64,000 bases of DNA from Streptomyces decoyicus. Lineage in GTDB: Bacteria > Actinomycetota > Actinomycetes > Streptomycetales > Streptomycetaceae. The stretch's first letter is position 1, and each line of letters starts with the position of its first letter. The DNA lies in contig NZ_CP082301.1 in NCBI RefSeq assembly GCF_019880305.1, positions 7,626,001-7,690,000 of the forward strand, written 5' to 3'. Below the pieces are notes generated by a model. The model was not told the origin of the DNA and did no database searches. It saw only the letters and a list, made by a program, of their open reading frames with translations. Shown one piece after another: positions 17,711 to 26,870 of the stretch. The translations under genes and the position numbers were made by a program.

Positions 17711-18802
17711 ATGACAGTGGTCGCATCGGCCGAGGACCGCGTGCGCCTGGGCAGGAGCATCGCGTCACGACTGGCCGCGTCGAGGAACGCGGAGGCGGCC
17801 TTCCTCGCCGGCAGTTCGGTGGTCGGCCTGGGCAGCGCCACCAGCGATATCGACATCTACCTGGTCGGTTCCGCCGCGGAAGAGGAACGGCGGCAGATGT
17901 TCGCCGACACCATCCGGGTCGACGTCCAGCATCTCTCCCTGGACACCCTGGAGTCGCTCGTCGACCGGGTCCTCGGCGCGGGACTGCGCTCCGATCACCC
18001 GGGAGGGGCGTTGTCGGACCGCGAGACCGCGCTGGCCGTCCGGCTGCGGACAGGCGACATCGTGACCGACTCCGGCGCGCTGGCCGCGCTGCGGCAACGG
18101 CTCGCCGAGCACCCCCTCCGGCTCTCCCGCCGGGTGATGAACAACTGGATCCTCGCCGCGTTCTTCGCGGCCGAGGACTGTCTCGGGCTCCGCCAGTCGG
18201 ACAGCCTGCTGGAGCTGGAACCGGCCGCGTTCGCCGGCCGGCGCGCACTGCTGTGCGCCGGCAAGGCGCTGGCCGCGGCGTGCGGGGATCTCTACTTCGG
18301 CGAGAAGTGGGTGTGGCGGCAGCTCACCCGCAACGGCCCCGACGGGTTTCCCTTCGCGGAGTTCCAGCGGCTTCTGCGGGACGACCCCCTGGCCGTCGAT
18401 CCACAGGCCGGGCTGACCGCACTGACGTCCTTCGCCCAGACCTGCCTGATCGCCACGGCCACCCTGGGCTGGCAGGGCATCGACGTCTCCCGCTGGCCCG
18501 TCTGGGTGGAGGGAAACGGTCCGCTGAGCAGGTCCACCGTGTTCTTCCCTCGCGCCTACGACGACATGGTGACGCTGGTCCAGCCCGGCGGCCGGCACTT
18601 CCGCCTGCCGCCCGACGCGGCGCTGGTCTGGGGCCTGTGCCATGGGCGCTCCGCGCGGGCCGTCACCGAGGACGCACAGCAATGGGCGAAGGAGTCGCCC
18701 GCGTACGCCGGGCTGACCGAGGAGCGGTGCCGGAGCCTTCTCACCGAATTGCGGGATGCGGGTCTGCTCACCGGACCGGGCGCACACCAGGGAGCGATGT
18801 GA
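17711..18802 (+). CDS. nucleotidyltransferase with C-terminal PqqD/RRE-like domain
   Basis: A 363-residue protein. The N-terminal Pol-beta-type nucleotidyltransferase motif is GSSVVGLGSATSDIDIYLV (Gly34-Ser35, Asp46, Asp48), the pattern used to bind a nucleotide triphosphate with two metals. The middle is helical. The C-terminal ~80 residues (from about 275) read like a PqqD-type domain: FRLPPDAALVWGLCHGRSARAVTED then LTELRDAGLL. Such domains bind RiPP leader peptides, so the enzyme may be recruited to the precursor and nucleotidylate it. This is inference. ATG at 17711 is used; GTG at 17699 is possible. Its stop overlaps the next GTG. Confidence 0.75.
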   Translation: MTVVASAEDRVRLGRSIASRLAASRNAEAAFLAGSSVVGLGSATSDIDIYLVGSAAEEERRQMFADTIRVDVQHLSLDTLESLVDRVLGAGLRSDHPGGALSDRETALAVRLRTGDIVTDSGALAALRQRLAEHPLRLSRRVMNNWILAAFFAAEDCLGLRQSDSLLELEPAAFAGRRALLCAGKALAAACGDLYFGEKWVWRQLTRNGPDGFPFAEFQRLLRDDPLAVDPQAGLTALTSFAQTCLIATATLGWQGIDVSRWPVWVEGNGPLSRSTVFFPRAYDDMVTLVQPGGRHFRLPPDAALVWGLCHGRSARAVTEDAQQWAKESPAYAGLTEERCRSLLTELRDAGLLTGPGAHQGAM

Positions 18803-21039
18803 AGTTCCGTCACAAGCGCAGCACCACCCTCGACCTCGCTCTGGCGCTCCAGCGCGAGTTGACCGGGCGGGCAGGTTCCTGGGAGCTCACCTTCCTGCCC
18901 AGGCCGGTCGCCCCGGAGACGGACCTGTTCCGTGCCGGACTGACGTCGTGGGCACGGACGGCCGGCTCCGGACTCCCCGCCTTCCTGGCCGCCGCACGCC
19001 GGCCGGAGGATCTCCGCACGCTGGTCGACGACGACCTCCTGCGCCCCGGAACAGAGCTCGTCACCACCGCGCTGACCGCCGCCGCGCCGACCCTCACCGA
19101 CGCGCTTTCCCTCTTCGAGGAGGACCGCAAGCAGGCCGCCGTGGAGGTGAACGACTTCCTCGCGCCCGAGCGTTATCTGGCTCCGCTCTGCGCGGCGTTG
19201 GGCACGGTCGACACCGGCCGGACGCTGGACCTCCACCTCGTGCCGCTCGCCCCCTATCCGCCCGCCACGGGCTTTCTGACCGCCGCGGGCAAGGCCACGG
19301 GGGTCTACGTCGACTGCCGCCGGTTCCGGGGATCGACCCTCGCGGACGCCGTCCTGACCATGCTGGGCTGGGCCCAGCTGAAATCCGGGAACATTCCCGA
19401 GGGCCATCTCTCCACCGAGCTCGTCCGGCGCATGCCGGGCGGCGCCCCGTACCAGCGCCGGCTGCGGGTCATCCTCACCAAGATCCTCGTCGAGGTGACG
19501 GCCGGCCATCTGGTGCGCGCGGTGGACTCCGCGCATCGTCCCTGCGCCGACGTGCTGGGCACCAAGTGGCGCTATCCGCGGCTCCATGCCGTGGCCGAGC
19601 GGCATTGGTCCCGGTATCTCGACGGCGACATCGACCGCGACGAAGCCCTCACCGCGATGACCAGGGACCTCACCGCGCACAGTCCGCGCTGGTTCGTCGA
19701 CCATATCGACCCGTCCTCGCTCGCCGCCGACTTCTATCTGCTGGAGTGGCTGACAGCGGCAGGCGACCGCACGGCCGGAGCACGGCTGTCCCGCTGGCTG
19801 CCCCACCTGTGCGCCGAGTTGGCGGGCCATCTGGACAACGTCATCGGCAATGAGCTCGGACACTACGAACGCGCCAGGACTCAGCACCACCCGCAAGAAC
19901 TGGCGGACTTCATCACGCAGATCAACCAGGGCGACAGTCGCGTCACCTGGCAACGTCTGCGACGCGAACTGGGCCATGGACGAGCACTCCAGCTCGCCAC
20001 CGAGGCATTCGCCGGCCCGGGCATCGAGTTCGGCGGCGAGGCCTGGGCTCCGGTCGCCGCCATGGTGCGGCGCTACGTCCTCCACGAGCTGCCCGACAGA
20101 GTCTTCGTCGACCAGTGCTTCACCCTTGAGCACAACAACGGTTCACTCTTCGACAAGTACCACGACACCTCCACCATGCGCGAGGTGCTGGACGCCCAAG
20201 CAGCAACCGATCTCGACAAGCTGCTCACCCATGCGTCCGCAGAAGTCCGAGAACTATGGCACGGACAGCACCGCACCTCGGCGGAACACCATCCGATGTG
20301 GCTCGGGCCGCCTTCGACTGCGCCCACCGCACCGACCGCGCCCACCGCACCGACCGAGGCCGGCACTTATCAATCAGGGTGGGACGGCGCCTGCCTGCCC
20401 GGAAACGCACCCGGCACGGTCGGATGCGGAGATCGCAGCGATCCGAGCGCGTACGACCCCTCGCACGACCCGCTGCGCGACTCCCCGGTGCGAGTCCGCC
20501 ACACGGTCACCCGCCGCCCCTTCTCCTCCTCCTTGAGGATCTATCGAGCCGTTACCGCCGTCCTGCACACCGAGCACGGCGACATCCACCTCACGCTACG
20601 CCCCGACGAAGCCCCTTATACGGTGGACAACTTCGTAGGCCTGGCCACCGGAAGCCGCACCTGGACCGACCCCCTGACCGGAACCACGGGCGAGGGCGGT
20701 TTCTACGACGGCACGGACTTCCACCGCCGTGTGCCCGGTTTCGTCGTCCAAGGCGGCGACCGACTCGGCACCGGCCACGGCAGCGCCGGATACCGGATAC
20801 CCGACGAGATCCATCCAGAGCGGGATTTCACGCGGCCGTTCCAACTGGCCATGGCAAACCTCGGCCGGGACAGCACCGGTTCCCAGTTCTTCATCACCCT
20901 CGCGCCGGCACCACACCTGGACGGGCACTACACCATCTTCGGGGAGGTGACAGGCACCCCGTCGAAGAACGTGGTCAGCGAAATCGCCGGCTCCCCCACG
21001 GCGGTCCGGCTCCACCGGGTGACGGTCTCCACCGCCTGA
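18799..21039 (+). CDS. large cluster protein with C-terminal cyclophilin domain
   Basis: A 746-residue protein starting at the GTG inside ATGTGA. Residues 1-500 match nothing I recognise; they are mostly helical, with GVYVDCRRFRGSTLADAVLTML near 175, and no HEXXH zinc site (nearest is NELGH). A section around 370-490 (FVDQCFTLEHNNGSLFDKYHDT) may be a second module. An Ala-Pro-Thr repeat linker follows near 506-520. Residues ~582-746 are a full cyclophilin: DNFVGLA, FYDGTDFHRRVPGFVVQGGD, NLGRDSTGSQFFITL and HYTIFGEV, including the catalytic Arg in FHRR. Prolyl isomerisation of a Pro-containing leader is a possible role (the candidate peptide has Pro21 and Pro24). Confidence 0.72.
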   Translation: MKFRHKRSTTLDLALALQRELTGRAGSWELTFLPRPVAPETDLFRAGLTSWARTAGSGLPAFLAAARRPEDLRTLVDDDLLRPGTELVTTALTAAAPTLTDALSLFEEDRKQAAVEVNDFLAPERYLAPLCAALGTVDTGRTLDLHLVPLAPYPPATGFLTAAGKATGVYVDCRRFRGSTLADAVLTMLGWAQLKSGNIPEGHLSTELVRRMPGGAPYQRRLRVILTKILVEVTAGHLVRAVDSAHRPCADVLGTKWRYPRLHAVAERHWSRYLDGDIDRDEALTAMTRDLTAHSPRWFVDHIDPSSLAADFYLLEWLTAAGDRTAGARLSRWLPHLCAELAGHLDNVIGNELGHYERARTQHHPQELADFITQINQGDSRVTWQRLRRELGHGRALQLATEAFAGPGIEFGGEAWAPVAAMVRRYVLHELPDRVFVDQCFTLEHNNGSLFDKYHDTSTMREVLDAQAATDLDKLLTHASAEVRELWHGQHRTSAEHHPMWLGPPSTAPTAPTAPTAPTEAGTYQSGWDGACLPGNAPGTVGCGDRSDPSAYDPSHDPLRDSPVRVRHTVTRRPFSSSLRIYRAVTAVLHTEHGDIHLTLRPDEAPYTVDNFVGLATGSRTWTDPLTGTTGEGGFYDGTDFHRRVPGFVVQGGDRLGTGHGSAGYRIPDEIHPERDFTRPFQLAMANLGRDSTGSQFFITLAPAPHLDGHYTIFGEVTGTPSKNVVSEIAGSPTAVRLHRVTVSTA

Positions 21040-21049
21040 CACCCTCAGC

Positions 21050-21094
21050 GGGCTGACCGGGCTGACCGGGCTGACCGGGCTGACCGGGCTGACC
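21050..21094. repeat. five tandem copies of a 9-bp unit
   Basis: GGGCTGACC is repeated five times without mismatch, starting 11 nt after the stop of the cyclophilin-fusion gene. The unit is 9 bp (three codons) and lies outside any gene. It could be a slipped repeat or a protein-binding array. Nothing else is recognised up to 21350. Confidence 0.85.
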
Positions 21095-21350
21095 GGGCCG
21101 TCCCGGCGCCGCCGCCCGTTTCAATATGGCCGCTCAACGGATAGAAAAGGACGTGCGGAACCGTCGCACAGTCCGGCGGCACGCCGGCCGGGGCTTCACC
21201 ACTCGCCCCGGCGCGCCTCCCACCTGCAGTGATCTGCGCGTCCAGGGCGGCTACGTCGAGGCGCTGGGCTGGCTTGGCCGTGCGCTACTGGGGGCCCTCA
21301 AGGGGCAGTTGAGCTCCTCGCCGGGCGGAGCCATGCCCTGGCGGTGTTCA

Positions 21351-23987
21351 TCAGGTCGTACTCAGGTGCGCTCGCACAACGTGCATGGAGGGAGGGAGAG
21401 CCTCTGATCCAACGAGTAGAGATTCCTCGGAGATGCGAATGGTGCGCAGGGACCTGACGTTCTTCAGGGTGCTCACATCGAAACTTGCGAGCGGACTTTC
21501 GAAGGTGAGGGTGTGTAGATTCGGGAAGTACTCGAGCCACTCCCATGTGGTGTCCAAGTCGGCCTCCACCCACAGATGAGTGAGGCGGGTCCGATCGCAG
21601 AAGGATTGGAATTCTTCGGGTGCGATTGCGCCTGTCATCCTGATCCGGGAACGGCCGCCGAACCGTCGGAGCGCTTGCAACTCGTGTGCATTCGAGACGC
21701 AGAAGTAGAGGTCCTCCTCGCCTAGGTGAGCGATGACCTCCTCGGCGAATCGGTCGCGCTCAAATCGGCTCCAGACCCTGGCCAGTTCGGAACGAACGCG
21801 GAGATCCGGAAGATCACGATATTGCGCCAATACTGAAATTGCGGCGTCGGTGACGATGCGGGTGGCAGACAATACGGTGAAGTATGCCTCGTCGGCGGAG
21901 AGTCCTTGAGGCCCGGGCAGCAGGTCCAGGACGACCGGCCCTACATCGGCCAGCGCGCGTGCCTGATCGGCTGATCGAGGCGGAATCAGTGCCGCAGCCC
22001 GCTGCTCTACATCCGTGCGCACCACAGGGTCCAGTTCTGTCGCGTGCTCCAAACAGGCGGCTGCCAGCAAATGGAGGCGCCTGCTGTCCTTCTCCGATGC
22101 GTCTCCTCGTTCGATGAGGCCGGTGAGGAGGCGGGTTCGCTCCATGGTCCGAGCGTGAGCAACGGACATCCGGATAACGTCTTCCCATTGATCGAGGTGC
22201 GCGTGCGCGATGAGAAAGTCGAAGTCAAGACCTTCCACCGCAGCCTTGGCGCCCAGGTAATCCTGAAAGGTTCGGTGAATGAAATCCATCGAACCTGCAC
22301 TTGGTTCACGCAGGAGACCGCTGCGGATCAGCAGGTGATGGTAGATTTCCTCTGCCGATCCTTGGTCGGCGATCTTCGGCATCGCTGGTAGTGCGTGCTG
22401 CAGAAGCTCGACGGCGTCAGTCCGGTCCATCTCGGAACGGCCGTTGCGGATCATCCAGTAGGCCAGCTTCTGGATCAACTGGATATGGTATTCCTCGCTG
22501 ATGCGGATGGTCCCTGGCTTGTAGATTCCGCGCTCGCGGTCACGCCGGGACAGCAGCATGGAGAGGGCGGCATCGTAGACTTCTTTTCGGCCGTCCGGGA
22601 GGTAGCCACGACGGTCCTGGTGAAGTGCGCAGATCAGCGCGCACATCAGGGGGTTGGTGGCGAGTCGGCCCAGGTCTTGTTTGGTCCGGACGGACCGCAG
22701 GAGATCTCTGGCATAGCGGTCGCCGATGCCTGCGGCCTTGTGCCACCGCTTGATGAACTCCGCGACGTTCTCCCGGCTCATCGGCGCCAGGTCGAGTTCT
22801 GCGAAGTCGTCACCGACCAACCAGTCCTCGCGTACGGCCGAAGGTCGAGAGGTCACCAGCCACCGGTTGCTGGGGTACGAACTGACCAGCCCCTGTAACC
22901 AACGACGGGCCTCTTGGCGTTCGCTTTCCGGAATCTCGTCGATTCCGTCGATCAGGATCAACCCGCGCCCCGACCTCAGCACCCGGTCGAACCACCCCGT
23001 GGGCTGGAGATTGGCGATGGGGCAGTCGACGGCGGACAGGAGCCCGTCGGGCGTGGGGAGTTTGGCCCCGCCTCGGGTCAGCGTGCGCAGCGGCAGCACG
23101 AAGGGCACCAGGCCGTAGAGGTACAGCAGGCGTTCGTCGAGAGCCTTCCGTGCGGTGGACACCGCCAGCCACTGCACGAGTGTCGTCTTTCCCGAGCCCG
23201 CTACACCCCGGAGCAGGACCCGATCGCGGCCTGCCAACACATGGTCCGCCGGGAGGAGGGTGGGGATCGCATTCGTTCTGCTGCCCACTGCGTCCAAGCT
23301 GAGATAAGCGGCATCGAGGGGCCAATTTTCCGGCGCCTCGGACAGATCGAGCCCGAAGATGGTCAACTTGCCATGTTTTGACGCAATGTACTCGGCGTAG
23401 CGGTCCTCGAAAGGGCCGTCGGCCGGCGACGGAGTCCGCGCAATCAGGGAATCAATCTTGAGAGACAACTCCTCGATCCGACGGCTGTGTTCAATCAGCG
23501 TACGGGCAACGAAAGTTGACCTCTGAGTAAAGAACTGCAGGATGTGCAGGCATGCGGTGTCGAGCACACTCGCATGAAGTGTCACTGCGTCGCTGGATAA
23601 GCCGAGAGTGGCTGAGGGGCTCTGCGACCGCAGATGCCGGGAGAGGGCGAGGTACCCGAGCTGCACAGCTTGTACATCATCCATGTCGATGTAGCCAAGC
23701 GCCCTCAATGAGTCCGCTACTGCGTGTGCGACGGCACGCTGTTCGTATGCCGGCAGACGTTCCTCGACGCCCGTTGACTGCGCAGCGCGATTGACCAGTT
23801 CTTCGGCGATCTTGTGCAGGTCTTCGTCCGACAGGGCACGTTTCTCACCCTTGAACGAAACGAGCTTCGAGACGCGCAGCGGCTTATCGACCAAGCCGGC
23901 GCCGGGTCCGTCAGCCACGAAGAGTTTCTTGATCAGCGGCGCTACGACGCTTGAGGCGAGGCGAGCGCCAATGGCGGCGGCTTCCAT
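21351..23987 (-). CDS. NACHT-domain NTPase, bacterial NLR-like defence protein
   Basis: An 878-residue protein. Residues 1-200 are a helical N-terminal domain, as in bacterial NACHT proteins. Walker A is GVAGSGKTTLVQWLA (near 260), Walker B is GLILIDGIDEI (near 345), followed by VTSRPSAVREDW (sensor Arg) and a winged-helix segment with FIHRTFQDYLGAKA. The C-terminal ~150 residues contain LRR-like stretches (LTHLWVEADLD, LHTLTFESPLASFDVSTLKNVRSLRTIRIS). Related proteins protect bacteria against phage. The codons are less G+C-rich than those of neighbours, which suggests transfer. ATG at 23987 is chosen with a GGGGAG site; a TTG at 24020 would add 11 residues. It stands alone. Confidence 0.82.
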   Translation of the reverse strand: MEAAAIGARLASSVVAPLIKKLFVADGPGAGLVDKPLRVSKLVSFKGEKRALSDEDLHKIAEELVNRAAQSTGVEERLPAYEQRAVAHAVADSLRALGYIDMDDVQAVQLGYLALSRHLRSQSPSATLGLSSDAVTLHASVLDTACLHILQFFTQRSTFVARTLIEHSRRIEELSLKIDSLIARTPSPADGPFEDRYAEYIASKHGKLTIFGLDLSEAPENWPLDAAYLSLDAVGSRTNAIPTLLPADHVLAGRDRVLLRGVAGSGKTTLVQWLAVSTARKALDERLLYLYGLVPFVLPLRTLTRGGAKLPTPDGLLSAVDCPIANLQPTGWFDRVLRSGRGLILIDGIDEIPESERQEARRWLQGLVSSYPSNRWLVTSRPSAVREDWLVGDDFAELDLAPMSRENVAEFIKRWHKAAGIGDRYARDLLRSVRTKQDLGRLATNPLMCALICALHQDRRGYLPDGRKEVYDAALSMLLSRRDRERGIYKPGTIRISEEYHIQLIQKLAYWMIRNGRSEMDRTDAVELLQHALPAMPKIADQGSAEEIYHHLLIRSGLLREPSAGSMDFIHRTFQDYLGAKAAVEGLDFDFLIAHAHLDQWEDVIRMSVAHARTMERTRLLTGLIERGDASEKDSRRLHLLAAACLEHATELDPVVRTDVEQRAAALIPPRSADQARALADVGPVVLDLLPGPQGLSADEAYFTVLSATRIVTDAAISVLAQYRDLPDLRVRSELARVWSRFERDRFAEEVIAHLGEEDLYFCVSNAHELQALRRFGGRSRIRMTGAIAPEEFQSFCDRTRLTHLWVEADLDTTWEWLEYFPNLHTLTFESPLASFDVSTLKNVRSLRTIRISEESLLVGSEALPPSMHVVRAHLSTT

Positions 23988-24539
23988 TAACTCCCCGGTT
24001 GATGTGTGGACGGCAGTCAACCGTCCGCCCCACAGCAGCTTAGGAGATGAAGTGACAGACTGTTTGGGGAACAGCCCAATTCCGGTAGCCGGGAGCTTTG
24101 ACCCTCTACTTGGCCAGTAGGCGCAAAGAGAGCACCCTCACCGCTCAGGTTCTGTCAGCCACGATCGTCCTGGATCAGTCACCAGCTCCCCGAAGGCACG
24201 CGGGCTCAGCCCGGGTGAACGGGGCCCTCCAGTACGACTCCGCCGCCGCGTCACACCAGCAAGGCAACTCTCCAGGAGGGGGCCTTCGGCACCGAGCCCC
24301 GGCCTGCCCCTCGTGCCTTCATGGCAACTGACAGGACATGCCCCCTGAAGCCCCGGAAAGCCCGTTCTGGCAGCAGCGACAGGCACGTAGGGAGGCCCAT
24401 CGGGGCGAGTGAAGTGGGCGGAAGGTGGCAACTATCGCCGCGAACGTGACACAGGCACGTTCACACATACCTTACATATGCTTTACTTCTTCACCGCAAC
24501 GACACATCTTGACATCCACCCCTTTGAACGGAAGACGCC
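23988..24539. other. intergenic region with a short transposase-like relic
   Basis: About 550 nt without a gene. On the minus strand at 24141-24215 the text PGLSPRAFGELVTD resembles the conserved N-terminal start of IS5-type transposases (GLSPRRFGKLVT is also found at 37.4 kb), so this may be a fragment of a lost element. Transcription of the secreted-protein gene must start here; no convincing promoter is seen. Confidence 0.3.
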
Positions 24540-25046
24540 GTGGCGATACCTCGTGCCCGAAAGGCGCTGTTGGCCGGCTTTGTTGGCGCACTGTCACTGT
24601 CGGCCGTGATGGCCGGTCTGACCTTCGCGCAGGCGGCCCCGCAGGACGACCCGGCCCCCGCGGCCGCAGCCGAAATGCCCTCCGCCGTCGAGGACTTCAG
24701 CTACCCGAACGCCGCGCGGATCTTGCAGGACCAGAAGATCTCCCTGAAGCGGGGCGACGGTCACATCACGCTGACCGGCTGCGACTCCGCCCACGACATC
24801 ATGGTCAAGTCCCGTACCGGGCAGATGGATTACTGCTTCGCGGTCCATGGCACCAAGGGGTACCTGACGATGGAACTGGCCGACGCCTTCGGCATGTGGA
24901 CCGAGGGGCACCCGGTGCAGGCCACGATCACCGCTGACGGCAAGGAAACCGTCATCAACGCGCCCAAGAACGATTACAAGCCGTTGGGCGAGGCCGGCAG
25001 CTCCGAGAAGCGCTCGGTCCTTCTGGAACTCCGCGTCACCAGCTGA
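24540..25046 (+). CDS. small secreted protein of unknown function
   Basis: A 168-residue protein with a clear signal peptide: Arg-Lys start, a hydrophobic core (LLAGFVGALSLSAVMAGLTFA) and an AQA-A cleavage region. The mature part is polar, with two Cys (in TGCDSA and DYCFAV) that could form a disulfide. No family is recognised. The GTG at 24540 has a GGAAG site. It is followed after about 100 nt by two protease-like genes in the same direction. Confidence 0.7.
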   Translation: MAIPRARKALLAGFVGALSLSAVMAGLTFAQAAPQDDPAPAAAAEMPSAVEDFSYPNAARILQDQKISLKRGDGHITLTGCDSAHDIMVKSRTGQMDYCFAVHGTKGYLTMELADAFGMWTEGHPVQATITADGKETVINAPKNDYKPLGEAGSSEKRSVLLELRVTS

Positions 25047-25147
25047 CGCCGCCCGGCCGAACCACCTCCGGACAACAGTGGGCAGGGGCACGCTGCCGAG
25101 CGTGCCCGGACCAGTGCTCCTCCCCGATCGAACAGAAAGTGTCAGTG

Positions 25148-26734
25148 ATGGGCAGACGTTCGCGCGCCGCGTGGATATCAGGATTACTCGCAGCCTCCCT
25201 CATGACGAGCGTGCCGGCGTACGCAGTCGCCGGTGGCACCGCCACCCCGGGCGGGGCCTACACGTTCGCCGTGAAACTCGACATCGGTGACGGCAAGCGC
25301 AGCTGCTCGGGCGCGCTGGTGGACAAGCAGTGGGTGCTCACCGCCGCCGGCTGCTTCGCCGACGACCCCAAGAGCCCGAAGGTCACCGAGGGCGCGCCCA
25401 AGTGGAAGACCACGGCCACCGTCGGCCGTACCGACCTGACCGGTACGGCAGGAACCGTCACGGACGTCACCCAGGTGGTGCCGTATGCGGGGCGCGATGT
25501 GGTGATGGCCCAGCTGGCGAAGCCGGTCAGCGGTGTCACGCCCGTGGCCGTATCCTCGGCTCCTCCCACGCAGGGTGAGGAGCTGAAGGTCATCGGTTTT
25601 GGGCGGAACAAGACCGAGTGGGTGCCCGACAAGCTGCACGCGGCCGCCTTCACGGTGGACGCGGTGCAGGACGGGAAGCTGGAGATCACCGGCAAGAGCG
25701 CGGCGGTGTGCAAGGGCGACACCGGCGGTCCGGCGCTGCGGGAGAGTGGTGGGCGGGTGGAGTTGGTCGCTGTCAACAGCACCTCCTGGCAGGGCGGTTG
25801 TCTGGGCACCGATCCGGCCGAGACCCGCACCGGGGCCGTCGATGCCCGGGTGGATGACCTGGGTGCCTGGGTGCAGCAGGTCCGCTACCGCCCGGTCTTC
25901 GCCGCCCCGCCGTGGGAGAAGGCCACCCACATCGCGTCGGGCTACTTCACCGGCGGCTCGGCCGGCGGCACCCGGCACATGGACATGATCGTGCGTTGGA
26001 CCGACGCGGAAGTCACCCTCTATCAGGGTTCCGACGACAAGGACCCCCGCCACCCCTTCGCCGCCGAGTACCAGCTGGCCAAGCCGCCGGTTGCCGGTAA
26101 GACCAGCATCTGGCAGCACGTCGAGCAGCTCACGGGTGCGAGCTTCGGCGGCGGTACGGACGGGCTGGTGGTGCGCTGGGTTGACGGGGAGCTGACCCAG
26201 TACACCCACGTCGACGCCAAGGGCTTCCACGGGGAGAAGATGCTCGCCAAGGCCAAGAACACCACCTGGCCGCACGCCCAGCAGATCACCGCCGGCCGCT
26301 ACTCGGCCAACCAGCAGCGTGACGATCTGCTCGTGACCTGGGACGACGGCCGCGTCACCCTCCACCCTGACCTGGGCACCAACGGTGTGGCGGACAAGGC
26401 ACAGAAGCTGCTCGCCAAAACGAGCACCTGGACGCACGCCAGCCAGGTCAGTGCCGGGGAGTTCACCGGCAAGAAGACCATGGACCTGCTGGTGCGGTGG
26501 TCGGACGGCGAGGCCACCCTCTACCCGGGCGTCGACACCGCGGGCTTCCACGGCGAGAGCAACGTCCGCCCGGAGAAGTCCTACTGGACAAACACGAACG
26601 CGATGACCGGCGGCGCCTTCGTCGCCAACGGCCCCGCCAACGACGTCGTTGTCACTTGGCGCAACGGGTCGGTCAGTCTCTACCCGGGTGTGGACGCCGC
26701 TGGAACACACGAGGAAATCAAGATCGTCAAATGA
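25148..26734 (+). CDS. secreted trypsin-like pseudo-protease with RW-DG beta-repeats
   Basis: A secreted protein of 528 residues (signal peptide, then a trypsin-fold domain, then five repeats). The trypsin motifs are altered: VLTAAHC is read as VLTAAGC (Gly codon 25349-25351 instead of catalytic His) and GDSGGP as GDTGGP (Thr codon 25721-25723 instead of Ser). The Asp element (RDVVMAQL) remains. It should be proteolytically dead and act by binding. The C-terminal half has five ~55-residue units of the type DLLVRWSDGEATLYPG, likely a beta-propeller or FG-GAP-like platform. GTG at 25139 is an alternative start. The neighbour gene has the same plan with an intact triad. Confidence 0.8.
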   Translation: MGRRSRAAWISGLLAASLMTSVPAYAVAGGTATPGGAYTFAVKLDIGDGKRSCSGALVDKQWVLTAAGCFADDPKSPKVTEGAPKWKTTATVGRTDLTGTAGTVTDVTQVVPYAGRDVVMAQLAKPVSGVTPVAVSSAPPTQGEELKVIGFGRNKTEWVPDKLHAAAFTVDAVQDGKLEITGKSAAVCKGDTGGPALRESGGRVELVAVNSTSWQGGCLGTDPAETRTGAVDARVDDLGAWVQQVRYRPVFAAPPWEKATHIASGYFTGGSAGGTRHMDMIVRWTDAEVTLYQGSDDKDPRHPFAAEYQLAKPPVAGKTSIWQHVEQLTGASFGGGTDGLVVRWVDGELTQYTHVDAKGFHGEKMLAKAKNTTWPHAQQITAGRYSANQQRDDLLVTWDDGRVTLHPDLGTNGVADKAQKLLAKTSTWTHASQVSAGEFTGKKTMDLLVRWSDGEATLYPGVDTAGFHGESNVRPEKSYWTNTNAMTGGAFVANGPANDVVVTWRNGSVSLYPGVDAAGTHEEIKIVK

Positions 26735-26870
26735 TCCGAGGCCGCGTGATGCGACGGGGCGGGCAGCTCCCCGCCGCGTCACGCGGCACCGCGGCACGTC
26801 CCGGCCGGCCAGGTCCGGCCGACCCTGCCCGCTCCTCCCTCCCCGCCCCGACACCACAACGGAAAGCTCC

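Noticed and set aside
20314..20560. Possible frameshift between the large cluster protein and the cyclophilin
   Set aside because: The frame is open through the linker and the cyclophilin motifs are in the same frame, so it is described as a fusion; resequencing would settle it.
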